DNA of 64,000 nucleotides from DRYM01 sp964564025 (GTDB taxonomy: Archaea; Thermoproteota; Thermoprotei_A; EX4484-217-1), in contig CAZLZO010000004.1 of the NCBI GenBank assembly GCA_964564025.1, positions 1 through 64,000 of the forward strand, in the 5' to 3' direction. Under the pieces are notes generated by a model. That model saw nothing but the letters and a program-made list of their open reading frames with translations. It was not told the DNA's origin and searched no databases. Below are positions 44,438 through 52,127 of this stretch, one piece after another. Made by a program: the position numbers and the translations under genes. Each line of letters begins with the position of its first letter. Position 1 is the stretch's first letter.

Positions 44438-45892
44438 TTACTCTTTTATTATTAATTCATCACCTAGTTCTGTCTTTAATGTTGAAACCATTTCTTCAAG
44501 CGCTTGCTCCGGTGTTGCCTCTCCCTTTTCAACCTTCGTTATAGCTGTTATCCACGCGTCCTTGTATGCGCCGAATTTCGGATGTATAGGCTCCACTGAG
44601 GTGTAATCAAGCATGTAGGCTACTTCGCTATGGAACTTTGATTCCTTATATAATGGTACTTCTAATGTTGTTGATCTTACTGGTAAGTGACCGCTGTAAA
44701 CAGCATGTTCAGCATCCAATGGTGCCGATGTAGCTAACGTTATTAGTAGGAATGCTAGCTCAGGATACTTAGACTGTGATGTTACATAGTATAGGTACGG
44801 ACTCGACAACGTCATAGGTTTAAGTCCTGACTCAGGCGCTGGTACTAATGCGAACCCTATGTTCTCCCACTCGTAATCCTCTGTTAAGTTGCCTAGTGTT
44901 TCATGGTATGGTACTCTTTGCCACTCAGCCCAGTGCCATGTTCCACCGAACCAGAACAGTACTCTTCCATTAACGAAGTCGCTATGTATTTTTCTCCATG
45001 AAGTACCTATCATGTCTGGTGGTAGTACCTTGTGTACTTGCGCCATATCGTATAGTGTTTGTAGCATTTTTAACATAGCGTTTTTATCTAGAACTAACTT
45101 GCCTGTTGCTGGATCCTGAAGTATTCCTCCATACTGGTAGTACAATATTATGAATGGTGTTCCTCCGAAGTTTGGCCTATGATAGAAGCCCCATTCAACT
45201 AGCCCTTTGTCCATAGCTTCCTTAGCTACCTCTACTAAGTCTTTAAGTGTTACTTCACCTTTCAGTATTTTCTCCGGTAAGGCGTTAATTTCCTCTTCAC
45301 TCCATCCTAACTGTCTTAGAACATCTTTTCTAAAGTATAGTGGTCTAGCTTCGGTATCTTGTGGTAGAGCCCATATCTTACCCTTGTATGTAACGGAGTT
45401 CCATAGTACTGGTACTACGTCTTCAAGTAGCATCTCATATTTGCTAATGTAGTCGTCAAGTGAAATAACGTAGCCTCCATCAGCTAATGCAGCAAGGTTC
45501 TTCATGGCTATAATGTCTGGTGCTTCTCCAGCAGCAAAAGCGGCAGTTAATTTATCCATGTAGTCTCCTCTAAAGAACCGTTTTTCAACTTCTATTCTAA
45601 CGCTGGCTCCAGCTGCTTCAAGCATTTTATTTAGTATTTCAGCTGCTTTTTCGACGTTATTTACTCTTGTCACATCAACAGGAGATCCTGAAGCCCAAAC
45701 TCTAATCTTGATAACTTCGGGTGCTGCTGCAGCTGTTACAGTTTGTGTTACAGTTGTTGTAATAGTCGTTGTTACCGCTTCTGTTGGGGGTGCTGCTTGC
45801 TGCATTGCTAGGAATATTGCACCTATTATTGCTAACACTACGATTACGGCTATTATTATAGCGAGCGTGCTTTTCTCCATGGCCTCACCCAC
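44438..45892 (-). CDS. Extracellular sugar-binding protein of ABC transporter
   Basis: This 484-aa protein begins with a single membrane anchor (about 9-29), a Thr/Ala/Val-rich linker (about 35-58, typical of glycosylated archaeal binding proteins), then a type-I solute-binding fold (family 1; VWASGSPVDVTR, GEAPDIIAMKNLA, WALPQDTEARPLYFRKD). It captures an oligosaccharide or related ligand outside the cell; the ligand is not evident. A GGGTGAGG site lies upstream of the ATG. It is the first gene of the operon 45892 to 40210. Confidence 0.92.
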   Translation of the reverse strand: MGEAMEKSTLAIIIAVIVVLAIIGAIFLAMQQAAPPTEAVTTTITTTVTQTVTAAAAPEVIKIRVWASGSPVDVTRVNNVEKAAEILNKMLEAAGASVRIEVEKRFFRGDYMDKLTAAFAAGEAPDIIAMKNLAALADGGYVISLDDYISKYEMLLEDVVPVLWNSVTYKGKIWALPQDTEARPLYFRKDVLRQLGWSEEEINALPEKILKGEVTLKDLVEVAKEAMDKGLVEWGFYHRPNFGGTPFIILYYQYGGILQDPATGKLVLDKNAMLKMLQTLYDMAQVHKVLPPDMIGTSWRKIHSDFVNGRVLFWFGGTWHWAEWQRVPYHETLGNLTEDYEWENIGFALVPAPESGLKPMTLSSPYLYYVTSQSKYPELAFLLITLATSAPLDAEHAVYSGHLPVRSTTLEVPLYKESKFHSEVAYMLDYTSVEPIHPKFGAYKDAWITAITKVEKGEATPEQALEEMVSTLKTELGDELIIKE

Positions 45893-45970
45893 ACCCCTTC
45901 ACATACAACCTTGTTTTGATTTTAAGTTCGAGATTCAAATGAAGGGTACAGTTACTTTTGCAAGAATACT

Positions 45971-46001
45971 GGTAAGACCGTGTATATTATATCAGTAAGA
46001 C
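45971..46001 (-). promoter_or_regulatory. Sugar operon promoter with flanking direct repeats
   Basis: A minus-strand TATA-like element (TATAATATA, within 45982-45991) lies about 90 nt upstream of the binding-protein start. It is flanked by GGTAAGAC (45971-45978) and AGTAAGAC (45994-46001), two near-identical 8-mers 23 bp apart (about two helical turns). This is the pattern of an operator for a dimeric regulator. The rest of 45893-46100 shows nothing else clear. Confidence 0.4.
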
Positions 46002-46100
46002 TATTTAAGCATTAAGCTGTAAACCATTATAGAACCGACTTTACAAATAAAAAGACAAAGATATGACATTAGATTTTTCTATCAACCTATTTAATATCAA

Positions 46101-46877
46101 CTATCTAGCGTGGGTATCGCTTATGTGAATATGCTGATAAACCATTATGGCGCTTTCACCATAAACTTTCCTTGCGTTCTCCAATGTTAGAACTTTCTCA
46201 GGCTTACCTACAATATAGAAGCTCCTATTAAGTAGCAGAACAAGATCAGTGTATGAAAGTAGAAGCATAGGATCGTGACTCGTCACAATAACTAACTTCC
46301 TCTTTGAAAGAGAAACTATGAAATTAGCTAGTTCAGCCTTACCTACAGGGTCAACTGCGGAAAGAGGTTCATCCATTATAAGTATTGGCGGGTCATGAAC
46401 GATAGCTCTAGCTATAAGTACTCTCTGTCTTTGCCCCCCAGATAGCTTCCAAAAGCTCTTATGCCACGCGTTTTTAGGCAAGCCGACTATCTTTAAAACC
46501 TTGGATACTATTTCAAACGTCTGCTTTCCACCATAGAGCCGAGGCCACTTCTTTTTATAGAGTAAGTATGATGACTCAACAAGCTCCCAAGCAGTCACAG
46601 GATAGTGCATATGTGCTTCCGGAAAAATCTGTGGAACATAACCTATAAATGAACCTGCTTTACTAGGATTACTTGTTACATCAACATCATTTATGATTAC
46701 CTTGCCCTTCATAGGCTTAAGTAGCCCCAAAATAACCTTAAGTAGAGTAGTTTTACCAGCACCATTAGGACCTAAAATCTGTATAAGCCCTGAACCATTA
46801 AATCTCATCGATAAATTCTCGATCACCAAGTTTCCATCGTACCCTGCAGTAACATTATCTATCATTATTGAGGGCAC
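46101..46877 (-). CDS. Metal-ion ABC transporter ATPase (ZnuC/MntB type)
   Basis: An ABC ATPase of about 258 aa with GPNGAGKTT, an LSGGQRQR signature and MDEPLSAVDP. Together with the divergent binding protein and permease it forms a Zn/Mn/Fe-type cation importer. The frame is open to an ATG at 46928, but that start lies in the operator; the GTG at 46877 follows AGGTGATC and sits at TATA distance, so I prefer it (ATG 46865 is also possible). Confidence 0.9.
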   Translation of the reverse strand: MPSIMIDNVTAGYDGNLVIENLSMRFNGSGLIQILGPNGAGKTTLLKVILGLLKPMKGKVIINDVDVTSNPSKAGSFIGYVPQIFPEAHMHYPVTAWELVESSYLLYKKKWPRLYGGKQTFEIVSKVLKIVGLPKNAWHKSFWKLSGGQRQRVLIARAIVHDPPILIMDEPLSAVDPVGKAELANFIVSLSKRKLVIVTSHDPMLLLSYTDLVLLLNRSFYIVGKPEKVLTLENARKVYGESAIMVYQHIHISDTHAR

Positions 46878-46887
46878 AAGGATCACC

Positions 46888-46927
46888 TGTGCACAATTCT
46901 CGTTAAATTTATATAGAAATGTGCACA
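46888..46927. promoter_or_regulatory. Divergent promoter with two TGTGCACA operators
   Basis: Perfect 8-bp palindromes TGTGCACA occur at 46888-46895 and 46920-46927, 32 bp apart centre to centre. The second extends to a 14-bp palindrome (AAATGTGCACATTT, 46917-46930). Between them is a TATA-like TTTATATA usable in both directions. The layout predicts one regulator controlling both transcripts; the NikR-like gene of the rightward operon is the obvious candidate. Confidence 0.62.
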
Positions 46928-46944
46928 TTTAAAACTGTTTAGGT

Positions 46945-47958
46945 ATGCTAAAAATGTCCGCTAAGAAAACATTGTATATCACAGTTTTAGCGTTTATGTG
47001 GATAGTTATGGCAATTATGCTAACACCTATTTTAGGAGAGAGTTCTTCAAATAGCTTACATGTTATTGTCACATTCCCTAACTTAGTATACGATGTGGAA
47101 CCCTTACTTTGTAAAGGCGATACCATTTACCCCATAGCCCCCATGGGTATTGACCCCCACGAGTATCAGCTCACACCCAGCGACGTAAACGAATTGAGAA
47201 AAGCCGATATTATTATTTCGACAGGGCATGCCCCCTTCGAAAAGAGTATTGAGGAGAAATTAGGAGAGGAAATTAAAGGGGAAATAATCATTATACCTAA
47301 AATACCTGGCATAAAAATTTTAACTAATCCTGCAACAGGAAATCCCAATTACCACATGCCCATATATGATCCTGAAAATTACAAAGTATTTATAAAGTAT
47401 GTTGCAGACATGCTTGCAAAAAGGAGGCCCGAATGTGCGTATTACTATAATGAAAAAGCCTCCGAAATAATATCTAAAATAGACTTACTTATTAAAAACA
47501 CTCCTAAACTTAATGTTAAAGCCGTTGCTGATACTCCAACCATACAATATGCAATAACATGGTTAAATGTTAATTTAAAATATTTACTAATTAAAGAACA
47601 TGAAGCACCAGCATCACCAAAAGATATCGAAAATGTTTTAAAGGCCATTGAGGAAGGCGAAATAAAGTTAGTCATTATTAACAATCCTCCTAGACAAAAA
47701 GCCTCTCAAATGCTAAAAGAAATTGCTGAAGAAAAAAACCTACCAATACTTTATGTTCCTATAGCATTTAGTGAAGGAAGTTTTCTAGAAAAACTTTCGG
47801 AAATATCTAGGGAAGCTTGGAGCATAAGTGAAACGATTTCAAAAACAAATTTAGGTGTTAAAGCAGGGTCTCCAGGCACTCTTAGTTACGAATTACTGAT
47901 GCCAATAGTATTGGCTATAGTTGTTATAGCTTTCGTAATAATTAAGCTGAGAAGGTGA
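46945..47958 (+). CDS. Cation ABC transporter binding protein (ZnuA/TroA type)
   Basis: A 337-aa cluster A-I binding protein with an N-terminal signal/anchor helix and a C-terminal membrane helix (about 312-334). Likely metal ligands are His in GIDPHEYQ, STGHAPFE, NYHMP and KEHEA. There is no long His-rich loop, so a ZnuA-like zinc buffer is absent and Mn, Fe, Ni or Zn all remain possible. ATG 46945 or 46954 may be used. It overlaps the permease gene by 4 nt. Confidence 0.87.
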   Translation: MLKMSAKKTLYITVLAFMWIVMAIMLTPILGESSSNSLHVIVTFPNLVYDVEPLLCKGDTIYPIAPMGIDPHEYQLTPSDVNELRKADIIISTGHAPFEKSIEEKLGEEIKGEIIIIPKIPGIKILTNPATGNPNYHMPIYDPENYKVFIKYVADMLAKRRPECAYYYNEKASEIISKIDLLIKNTPKLNVKAVADTPTIQYAITWLNVNLKYLLIKEHEAPASPKDIENVLKAIEEGEIKLVIINNPPRQKASQMLKEIAEEKNLPILYVPIAFSEGSFLEKLSEISREAWSISETISKTNLGVKAGSPGTLSYELLMPIVLAIVVIAFVIIKLRR

Positions 47959-48848
47959 AGATTATGTATGTAAAACGCTTTATCATAACAAGATTAACTA
48001 TTTTCACATTAATAGTTTTATCCGCCATTATCATTATATCGATGTTAATTGTAAATGTAAAATGGACTTTAATAATGGTAATTGCTGCTTTAACATATGG
48101 TTTCCTAAGTCCTGTAATTGCCGCTAGGAGATTGTATTTTCTAGCTAGTGCTTCTCCTCACTCAGCGATGCTTGCAGCAGTTTTAGCAATACCATTAGCC
48201 AGATTTATAGGTGTAATTGATGAATATTTTTATGCAATAATCTTAGGTTTGTTCTTAACATATATTGTTGGATACTTAATATATAAGGGAGTAGATCCGG
48301 ATACGGCAACAGCATCTTTCGTTGCATTCACTGCTTCTGCAAGCGTTCTAGCAATATACTATGTTTTAACAAGTTTCCCTATAGAAGCAAATATTTGGGC
48401 TATAATAGTCGGCGACCCTTTGCTTGCAGGATGGAATGATGTACTTTATGCACTCATTATTGCCTCAATTACAATAACTCTCGTAATATTAACTTGTAGG
48501 GAGCAAATATGTATGGGTATTGATAAGGATTATGTGAAGTTAGCGGGTGTGAATGTAAAGGTTTATGACTGGGTTCTTTTCACGCTTCTAGGATTAGCAA
48601 CTGTAGCTCTAATTAGAATTGTTGGTTTCGTACTAGAACACGTATTAATACTATTACCAGCAGCTATAGCAACCACAGTGTCTGAAAGTGCTAAAGGAGC
48701 AATGTACTTAAGCATTATTTCAAGCCTCATAGCAAGTATTTTGGGATTGCATTTAGCAGTTTTCTTAGGCTTAGCGCCAGCCGGAATGACAGGTTTAACT
48801 CTTTTAACACTATATTTGGTTGCAATGCTTACTAAGAGGTGGAAATAA
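47955..48848 (+). CDS. Cation ABC transporter permease (ZnuB type)
   Basis: A 297-residue protein with about eight membrane helices. It shows family features including SPVIAARRLYFLASASPHSAMLAA near the start and AATGAT-like LPAAIATTVSESAKGA later. It forms the channel for the binding protein upstream. It overlaps the regulator gene by 10 nt. Confidence 0.88.
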   Translation: MKIMYVKRFIITRLTIFTLIVLSAIIIISMLIVNVKWTLIMVIAALTYGFLSPVIAARRLYFLASASPHSAMLAAVLAIPLARFIGVIDEYFYAIILGLFLTYIVGYLIYKGVDPDTATASFVAFTASASVLAIYYVLTSFPIEANIWAIIVGDPLLAGWNDVLYALIIASITITLVILTCREQICMGIDKDYVKLAGVNVKVYDWVLFTLLGLATVALIRIVGFVLEHVLILLPAAIATTVSESAKGAMYLSIISSLIASILGLHLAVFLGLAPAGMTGLTLLTLYLVAMLTKRWK

Positions 48849-49255
48849 TGACTAATCCTATTACCATAAAGAAAAGAAGATTTGGAATATCCATTCCAGA
48901 ACCTTTAGCGCAGAATTTAGATAAACTCGCTAGAAAACTTAATTCAAACAGGTCAGAAATAATTCGCCAAGCACTTAAAGAATATATCCATGATTATTTA
49001 CATTACCTAGTACCTCATGAATGTCGAGGAGTATTGATAATTCTTGGCGGAAAAGCTCATGAGAGACTTTTAAAGATAGTAGAGGAATATCATACCATAA
49101 TATGCAACTACAGTCACACACATGCTGAAAAACACTGCATAAATACTTTAATAGTATCTGGACAGTCAAGTAAAATAGCTGAGCTACATAGGAGATTATG
49201 TGAAATCCCGGGCGTTAGGGTAAGATATATTCCTATATCCTACGATATTACATGA
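48839..49255 (+). CDS. NikR-like ribbon-helix-helix metal regulator
   Basis: A 138-aa protein: an RHH DNA-binding domain (RRFGISIPEPLAQNLDKLA...RSEIIRQALKEYI) and a C-terminal ACT-type metal domain. The NikR nickel-site residues align as H93, H95 and C100, but the position of the fourth ligand (H76 in E. coli NikR) is occupied by E82 in VEEYH. It is the last gene of the cation-uptake operon (10-nt overlap), which suggests that it represses that operon when metal is plentiful. Its stop codon lies inside the C box of the following sRNA. Confidence 0.85.
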   Translation: MEIMTNPITIKKRRFGISIPEPLAQNLDKLARKLNSNRSEIIRQALKEYIHDYLHYLVPHECRGVLIILGGKAHERLLKIVEEYHTIICNYSHTHAEKHCINTLIVSGQSSKIAELHRRLCEIPGVRVRYIPISYDIT

Positions 49256-49306
49256 TGAACGACCAATCTACTGAGTTAAGTGATGAATAAGCTATAATCT
49301 GACGGC
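49248..49306 (+). ncRNA. Box C/D guide sRNA overlapping the regulator stop codon
   Basis: All boxes are canonical: C ATGATGA (49252-49258), a 12-nt guide, D' CTGA (49271-49274), C' GTGATGA (49280-49286), a 12-nt guide and D CTGA (49299-49302). The C box contains the TGA stop of the NikR-like gene (49253-49255). This is the cleanest sRNA in the window. It may be released from the operon mRNA, because no separate TATA box is evident. Confidence 0.88.
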
Positions 49307-49328
49307 TAATGAAGTATTAAGAAAAATA

Positions 49329-49390
49329 ATTTTCAGTGAGGGGACCATTCATCATAGTGTTCAGAGGGACAGCTATCGTTCATCATCATT
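49329..49390 (-). ncRNA. Box C/D guide sRNA
   Basis: Minus-strand boxes are C ATGATGA (49380-49386, within a longer ATGATGATGA), a 16-nt guide, D' CTGA (49360-49363), a 4-nt spacer, C' ATGATGA (49349-49355), a 12-nt guide and D CTGA (49333-49336). It ends close to the convergent sRNA and starts at the 3' end of proC, so it may be co-transcribed with proC. Confidence 0.85.
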
Positions 49391-49392
49391 AA

Positions 49393-50238
49393 TTATGTAA
49401 GTCCCAGCTCTCTTCTAACATAACTATCTATTTCAGCACCTATTTCTCTTGAACGCTTATAAGACTCCTCAACAGTTTTCATTAGTGCTGCTTTAACACC
49501 TTCAGACTCCATAACCATAAGTCCCCTTATAGTCGTTCCTGCAGGAGTTGTAACTTCATCTCTTATTTCCGCTGGATGCACTCTTACATTCTTGAGAAGC
49601 ATGGATGTTCCTTCAAGAACATCAAGTATTCCTTGGTAGGCAAGGTCTCTAGGCATTCCTGAAGCTACTGCACCTAAAACCAAGGCGTCAACTATTTCAG
49701 CTATAAAAGCGGGTCCGCTTCCAACAAGTCCTGTCCATACGTCTAAGTATTCTTCAGGTACCCAAAAAACAGTCCCTAAACACTTAAAGAGCTCCTCAAC
49801 GGCTTCTCTATGTTCTCCGAACTCGTCTAAAGCTGATATGGCTGTAGCTGCTCTTCTAACTAACGCATTAATGTTTGGCATAGCTCTGTAAATTTCGACA
49901 TTTTCGCCTAATACGTCCTTAAGAGTCCTCATTTTCACACCAGCCATTATTGAAACTACTGTTTTATTTTTCCACGAGCTCTTTCTAACTTGCCTAATGA
50001 CTGTAGGGAAGTGATGAGGCTTAACACTTAATACCACGATTTCAGCTTCTCTAACAGCTTTATCATTATCCTTAGTTGCGTTAGCACCTAACTTCATAGC
50101 GTACCTTAATGTTTCATCTCTTCTTCCTGTAGCTATTATTTTAACATCGACACAGCTCCTCAAAGCCTTAATTATTGCAGAGCCTATTTTACCAGCACCT
50201 ATAATAGCTACTGAGCCTACATCTTTCAATGAGGACAT
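49393..50238 (-). CDS. proC: Pyrroline-5-carboxylate reductase
   Basis: A 281-residue P5CR: N-terminal Rossmann motif GAGKIGSAII, LSVKPHHF, and the C-terminal dimer domain with GSGPAFIAE, TTPAGTTIRGL and ALMKTVEESYKRS. It makes proline from pyrroline-5-carboxylate with NAD(P)H. No proA/proB is adjacent. The 240-nt spacer upstream (50239-50479) contains only AT-rich DNA and a short direct repeat, TAGCGTTA, twice near 50395-50416. Confidence 0.93.
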   Translation of the reverse strand: MSSLKDVGSVAIIGAGKIGSAIIKALRSCVDVKIIATGRRDETLRYAMKLGANATKDNDKAVREAEIVVLSVKPHHFPTVIRQVRKSSWKNKTVVSIMAGVKMRTLKDVLGENVEIYRAMPNINALVRRAATAISALDEFGEHREAVEELFKCLGTVFWVPEEYLDVWTGLVGSGPAFIAEIVDALVLGAVASGMPRDLAYQGILDVLEGTSMLLKNVRVHPAEIRDEVTTPAGTTIRGLMVMESEGVKAALMKTVEESYKRSREIGAEIDSYVRRELGLT

Positions 50239-50479
50239 AATAGCACCTTCAATCAGTTCTACCTTAAATAGAGGACATGTAGGTATAAACTTTATCTTCG
50301 GAATTATTAATGTTTTATCATAAATATAGTGTTTGACAGGAGAATAGCTAAAATACCCACTAGGCTACATAGGTATAATAAGTAAGAATCATCCTAGCGT
50401 TACGTATTAGCGTTAGGAAAATACACTAATGAAGCTTAGTACATAGTAAAATTCTCGGAAACAGTTATGAGGAGGTTTA

Positions 50480-51190
50480 ATGTTAAACATGGATAAGTTA
50501 AATATCAAAGTAATATTCTTCGACATAGGTAGTACGCTATATGAAGTTAAGACTTATGAGAAGCCTAAATGGGCTACATTAGTATCATTAGAATTAGGTA
50601 AGCTAGGATACAATATTGACTATGAAGAAATTTTAGAAGCGTATAAATTAGCTAGAGAGGATTTGAAAAGCATCATTATACCTGTGGAGCTTTGGCATTT
50701 AGCAATACTTTCGTTAATGCTAAATACCCTAAACATTATACCTAAACCTAAAATTGTTAGAAGAGTATACAAGGCATTTATCAAGGCTCTAGCAGAATCT
50801 TTTTACATAGATCCTGAAGCATTAAAAGTGTTCACTGAGCTTAAAGATTTGGGGTTAAGGATAGGTATTATTTCTAATTCCTCTTCAGACGATGTAGTAT
50901 ATGAAGTACTACTTCGGGATGGTTTATTAAGCTACGTTGATGTCTTAGTAACTTCTCAACAAGTTTCATGGAAAAAACCGAATCCTAGAATCTTCCACTA
51001 TGCATGTAAATTAGCTTCAGTGGAACCTAGAGAAGCAGCTCACGTAGGTGACGACCCATATGCTGATGTCATTGGTGCGAAAACAGCAGGCCTTTATGCT
51101 ATTCAAAAACTTACTATAAACAATAAAGCTTCACCATATGCAGACTATGTAATACATAAACTTAGTGAGCTCTTAGATATTTTAACTTAA
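50480..51190 (+). CDS. HAD-superfamily hydrolase
   Basis: This 236-aa protein has motif I FFDIGSTLYEV (second Asp of DxD replaced by Gly-Ser: D-x-G), motif II SNSSSDD, motif III in WKKPNPRIF and motif IV HVGDDPYADVIGA. The missing second Asp of motif I suggests a dehalogenase-like or altered HAD chemistry rather than a classical phosphatase. A GGAGG ribosome site precedes the ATG. Confidence 0.8.
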   Translation: MLNMDKLNIKVIFFDIGSTLYEVKTYEKPKWATLVSLELGKLGYNIDYEEILEAYKLAREDLKSIIIPVELWHLAILSLMLNTLNIIPKPKIVRRVYKAFIKALAESFYIDPEALKVFTELKDLGLRIGIISNSSSDDVVYEVLLRDGLLSYVDVLVTSQQVSWKKPNPRIFHYACKLASVEPREAAHVGDDPYADVIGAKTAGLYAIQKLTINNKASPYADYVIHKLSELLDILT

Positions 51191-51285
51191 ACTACTAACT
51201 TACATTGTCGATCATCAGTCGAATCGTTTAGAATAGAATATATTAGTTTAAGACAAATTCATCACGAGACCGAGGAAAACTTGCC

Positions 51286-51507
51286 ATGAATAACTATGCT
51301 AAAACATTGATTATAGGAAGATGTGTAGAATGTGGAACAGAGATTGTTAGAATATATTTAAAAGTTAATGGTAATAAACATGTATTGCTTTGGTGCCCTA
51401 ACTGTAAGAACTTTATTATCCCCCCTAAGCTACTTGAAAACAATGTTCTTAAAAGAAAACTAATTAGGCTAAAAAGAAGGCTTTTAGAGAAAACAATTGT
51501 TGCGTAA
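51286..51507 (+). CDS. Small zinc-ribbon protein
   Basis: A 73-residue protein with one zinc-ribbon: C13-x2-C16 and C37-x2-C40, followed by a basic helical tail (about 50-70). It has no specific family. The Lys/Arg-rich tail suggests nucleic-acid binding. It precedes the THUMP protein gene by 33 nt. Confidence 0.62.
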   Translation: MNNYAKTLIIGRCVECGTEIVRIYLKVNGNKHVLLWCPNCKNFIIPPKLLENNVLKRKLIRLKRRLLEKTIVA

Positions 51508-51540
51508 GTATTTTTAGAAATATTTTTACCCTACACTATA

Positions 51541-52083
51541 TTGGGTATTTCCGTGATTGAAAAATGCCCGAAACTTCTTGTGACAACAAGTAAGGGTAAG
51601 GAAAATCAGGCTATAGAAGAAATACTCAACATACTTTTCGAATACGATAATAGTGTTCAAGGTTTAAAAACAGAATATGATGGTGTAATTCTCGTATACA
51701 CTTCGCTTAATCCTAAAGAAGCCGTGAAAATAATCAGAAACAAGCCAACATCGGTTATTTTTAAAGTAATTCCTTTAGAGACTTGTGTAGAAACAAGCCT
51801 CGAAAACATAGTTAGTGCAGGATTAAAGTTAGCAGTTAAATACATTTCTAAAGGAGATAGCTTTATTGTAGATTGTGTTAGAAGAGGAAGATATGTGCCT
51901 TCAAGTGTTTCTGTTGAAAAAGCATTAGGTAAAGAAATAGTTCAGAAACTCGGAGGAATAGTTTCGTTTAAGAAACCCAAATATATTGTTAAAGTTGAAA
52001 TTATTGGGAAAATATCGGGGATATCTGTTTTAAAAGAGGGAGAGATTATACGGAGAAGAGGTAGGGGCGGAACTGTTAAATAG
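51541..52083 (+). CDS. THUMP-domain protein (Tan1-like)
   Basis: The 180-aa protein is essentially an N-terminal domain plus a THUMP RNA-binding domain (about 70-170: SFIVDCVRRG, KALGKEIVQKLG, YIVKVEIIG). There is no methyltransferase or thiouridylase domain. This is the layout of Tan1, the helper of the tRNA acetylcytidine enzyme; a general tRNA-modification adaptor is a safer statement. The start is TTG 51541. Confidence 0.75.
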   Translation: MGISVIEKCPKLLVTTSKGKENQAIEEILNILFEYDNSVQGLKTEYDGVILVYTSLNPKEAVKIIRNKPTSVIFKVIPLETCVETSLENIVSAGLKLAVKYISKGDSFIVDCVRRGRYVPSSVSVEKALGKEIVQKLGGIVSFKKPKYIVKVEIIGKISGISVLKEGEIIRRRGRGGTVK

Positions 52084-52127
52084 TTATGTTGGGGTAAGCG
52101 AAACTAAATATTGGAGGAGAATCTACT

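Noticed and set aside
51191..51285. C/D-like elements on the minus strand (GTGATGA and a later CTGA)
   Set aside because: There is no C'/D' pair and 40 or more nt lie between the boxes; not enough for an sRNA call.
52084..52127. Origin recognition box next to cdc6
   Set aside because: A GGGGTAAGCGAAAC stretch is present, but it does not match the ORB consensus and is not repeated.
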